Source: Priapulus caudatus
Lineage: Eukaryota > Priapulida > Priapulimorpha > Priapulimorphida > Priapulidae
Assembly: GCF_000485595.1 (NCBI RefSeq)
Contig: NW_014577102.1
Coordinates: 369,017 to 417,163, forward strand
DNA: 48,147 bases
Reading direction: 5' to 3'
The notes below the pieces were generated by a model. It had not been told where the DNA came from, searched no databases, and saw only the letters and a list, made by a program, of their open reading frames with translations. Shown here piece after piece: positions 46,201 through 48,147 of this stretch (its first letter is position 1; every line of letters starts with the position of its first letter). Both the position numbers and the translations under genes were made by a program.

Positions 46201-46784
46201 CTTGAGCCGAATTGCGATTGTTTAATTTCATGTGCATCTCTGTCATCTCTTGGGGTCATCTTAGGAGTAAATTGTAAACAGCTTACTCATGCATTTTCGT
46301 CCTAATCTTTGTGCAGGTTAGCTACCGAATAGCCACATTAATAAAAAGAACACGTGTAAAACTGTTTCAAGATGACGTTATCTTTAATTCATAATGTACG
46401 GATGTGTCTGCCTGAGAAATAAACCTCCGGTGGTGTGGAGGGACGAATGTTAGCTAAATAGGGTCACCATCATGCTAGCCAGATTGTGCGTTATAAGTAA
46501 TATTAAGACGAAATTGTTGAAGACAGTGCAGATTAATTAGGCTTAAATGCAAATGAAAGACCAATAGCCATAGAAGTTGGCAGCAAACTGGAGCTGATAG
46601 AGATAGGTCATTCCACGTTGTTTCCCCTTATGTTATGATGCCTGCGGTTCTAAGTTGGTTGTCATTTGTATTTAGGAAACAGCAGCCTGCGCAGTATGTC
46701 GTGCCGTGGGTGACAGTTGATGGTAGAAATCTTCAGCAGTGGAAGGACACGTGGTCAGTACAGGCATCAAGGCACGTGTCATAG
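37295..46784 (+). CDS. HAUS5: HAUS5, augmin complex subunit 5
   Basis: Augmin (HAUS) is an eight-subunit complex that recruits gamma-tubulin to spindle microtubules for branching nucleation; HAUS5 is a long coiled-coil subunit. Coding exons: 37295-37449; 38247-38329 (or to 38342); 39311 or 39342 to 39475; 39735-39894; 40228-40315; 41271-41365; 41914-42078 (alternative start 41806); 42487-42565; 42705-42862; 43351-43513; 44185-44411; 44610-44727; 45582-45726; 46009-46141; 46676-46784. Phases agree throughout, giving about 674-680 residues (human 633). Identification rests on LCKGPMVGIWSYLIQHVH and TVNNVRG in exon 2, the DVREACELLQNIL segment in exon 6, the PESLLPFIVRRKHQL segment in exon 13, and the Trp-rich end in exon 15 (NLQQWKDTW). 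Exons 3-11 are strongly helical and rich in Glu, Lys and Gln. The ATG lies just after TATCCAG, so an upstream non-coding exon is possible. Confidence 0.95.
38512..39192. repeat. Dispersed repeat with two internal units in HAUS5 intron 2
   Basis: Begins with a hairpin-like AGCTCGCCTTGACATCGTCA AGATGAGCT. Two copies follow of a ~310-bp-spaced module with CTACGGTCAACGATAACTCA, CGTTTGACCCACATGTTT, CCTATGGGAGAG and GGAGCACGCCAGTCGACCTA (from about 38571 and 38880). It ends AAGGTGAGCTACAGTGTCA. I recall similar GGTGAGCTATTG...CGTCCGTCAAC sequences from several marine invertebrates. No coding capacity seen. Confidence 0.7.
40569..41165. repeat. 146-bp tandem repeat, four units, in HAUS5 intron 5
   Basis: Exact 146-bp spacing of TTGGTATACTTACACATCTT at 40691, 40837 and 40983, then a variant at 41129. 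Each unit also carries ACCTTGACCTTGAT, CGGCCCCTAATTGACCTAGC and CGTACCAAAACCAGGTCACT. The repeated short open frames on both strands come from this periodicity and are not genes. Confidence 0.93.
41788..41929 (+). promoter_or_regulatory. Duplicated 3' splice site of HAUS5 exon 7
   Basis: A 34-bp segment AGTTCAATGTTGTTG-CAG-TCTTCCACGGATGGA occurs at about 41788-41821 and again, with TAG for CAG, at about 41896-41929, exactly 108 bp apart. The reading frame is open from the first through the second. Use of the upstream CAG would add 36 residues without a frame change. Confidence 0.75.
45836..45949. repeat. (TC)n microsatellite in HAUS5 intron 13
   Basis: Pure and interrupted CT repeats with one T run. 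They are transcribed in the gene's sense strand as a pyrimidine-rich tract about 60 bp upstream of the exon 14 acceptor. The long open frame across it is not coding. Confidence 0.93.
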
Positions 46785-47640
46785 AGGATTCCACCTTAGG
46801 TGCACACAGGAGAAATACCTGGGAGAGGTCTTTTGCACTCAAATGCGGTCGAAATGAGGAATATTTCTGTAAATTCCATGTATTTCTAGTATCCAGTAAG
46901 TTCTTAGTTTCATAGCTAATTATTCATCTTGTAGCAAACTGGTTAACGATTTTTTATGATTTATAATGTGCCTAATATAAGACAATTCTCTGCTGATTAA
47001 GCTATAGTTGAGTAAGTAATGTGTAGGAGTGCATATTAGTTCTATTGGAGGAACAATAAAAGTTCAAACCAGGACACTACACGTTGATATATGTGTGATG
47101 GTGGTTACATGCAGGTATATGTTAAGAGTAAGGTATATAGCTCATGCACATACAAAGTTAAATATTGTGTAATGAGTTTTTCTTGTGTTTTTCTACAAAA
47201 TCATGACTAGCTTAATTGTTGTTAAATACTTTATTGGATGAAAAGAAGTTTGTTGCCACAAAAACTCTGGTGTTCATTGTCTCATTCTGGTTTCGTTACA
47301 GTGCATAGCACGTGAAGAAATTCACAGGGTACTATACATTTTGGAAAGTTCCGATTTTTAAAGGTTAAAAATAATAACCCAACGTGTGTGAGTACGCAAA
47401 AATATGCGTGTGGCAACAAGTTGATAACTTGATGCTCTTTAAAATCGTTGATTATTAGCAACTTTCTTGGTAGAACAGCCTTGCAAAAATCATTGAAGTC
47501 ATGTAACGGGCATTTATATGGTTTTATCTGCAGCTGTCATCGTGGTTCCTACGAAGCAGGCTCAAGCTGACTGGTGCACATTCCATTTACAAACCCCTGT
47601 AATATCTTGCACACACGCGCACATGCCCAAAAAAACAGAA
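46785..47640. other. HAUS5 3' flank
   Basis: AT-rich, probably including the 3' UTR. AATAAA at 47055-47060, about 270 bp after the stop, is the best polyadenylation candidate. No other gene seen. Confidence 0.5.
47055..47060 (+). terminator. Candidate HAUS5 polyadenylation signal
   Basis: First AATAAA after the HAUS5 stop codon (stop ends at 46784). Confidence 0.45.
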
Positions 47641-47643
47641 TCT

Positions 47644-48147
47644 TCACCATCTGTGCTTGTCGCGGGCATAGTGCGAAATTCTGCTAGTGGGTGGCAGGCG
47701 AAACATGGGCGCATTCCTGCAAAATAAGAACCTGTAGAATACGTGTATAACGGTAAACTTGCCCCGCTCTGTTTCGATAAAATTTTCCAGCGGCAGTAGA
47801 GAAATACGTCCAGCTGTACGATGTCGGATTTCGATGCTTAGATATTGAAGTTGACACAGCAGCATTGAAGTTGGGGCAGTTTGACACCCCTCGACCCCCG
47901 CAGAGAATTTCCTTTCTTCATCCCACTCTACAGCGTATGCGTGCCATGGGCCAGCCGCTTGCTCCCCAGGGGAAACAATGGAATGCAAAACCACAGTGCA
48001 GTTTATTCTGGGCATGCTGAGGGATGCTGGAACTATATCATGGCAGAAGAGTGGGTGTAATTAAAGGATGAAGGCACGAACGTCCTGTTACCGGGCCAAG
48101 CTATGAGATGTATATATATATATATATGTATCAGGAGTAGATAATAG
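47644..48147. other. Unclassified GC-richer block, then TA tract and half hairpin
   Basis: A 123-codon minus-strand open frame (48015 to 47644) is preceded on its 3' side by an A/T run, which could make it a transposon relic. I do not recognise the protein and do not call a gene. The window ends with (TA)n and the arm TATCAGGAGTAGATAATAG shared with HAUS5 intron 1. Confidence 0.35.

Noticed and set aside
47644-48015. 123-codon minus-strand frame as a gene
   Set aside because: No recognisable domain, no neighbouring exon chain, and repeat-like context; kept only as an unclassified block.
1-48147. CRISPR arrays, operons or bacterial genes
   Set aside because: Spliced animal genes throughout; the tandem repeats have no unique spacers of constant length.

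Overview
The window is nuclear DNA from an animal, probably a marine invertebrate. Evidence: GT-AG introns throughout, three conserved animal genes, TTAGGG-type telomere-like tracts, and many short DNA transposons of kinds common in marine invertebrates (hAT-type MITEs, foldback elements). Some repeats resemble families I associate with cnidarians, sponges and molluscs, but I cannot name the species.

Layout. 1-18.6 kb holds no complete gene: a GT-rich microsatellite, about 4.6 kb of 31-bp satellite, other tandem repeats, MITEs, a probable solo LTR, and a clean but misplaced copy of PA2G4 exons 2-3 at 12.7-13.2 kb. 18.67-28.72 kb is PA2G4 (EBP1), + strand, 11 coding exons. 30.06-31.71 kb is the intronless mitochondrial GATB gene, - strand, tail-to-tail with PA2G4. 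About 31.95-33.5 kb is a nest of very small transposons with telomere-like sequence, between the divergent GATB and HAUS5 genes. 33.7-46.8 kb is HAUS5 (augmin subunit 5), + strand, about 15 coding exons. Its first two exons occur twice, in a roughly 3-kb duplication with a 10-N assembly gap between the copies.

PA2G4 (growth and translation control), GATB (mitochondrial Gln-tRNA synthesis) and HAUS5 (spindle microtubule branching) are housekeeping genes with no evident joint pathway.

The most novel signal is a family of 71-76 bp elements with termini TAGCYC...GAGCTA and 9-bp target-site duplications. One type is an almost perfect 75-bp palindrome. It is seen as a filled site next to a matching empty site, and its two full copies differ by four compensated stem changes. 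The second strong signal concerns the assembly. PA2G4 exons 2-3 occur in order only as an indel-riddled copy, while the intact copy lies upstream of exon 1. Using the intact copy gives a perfectly phased 401-residue protein.
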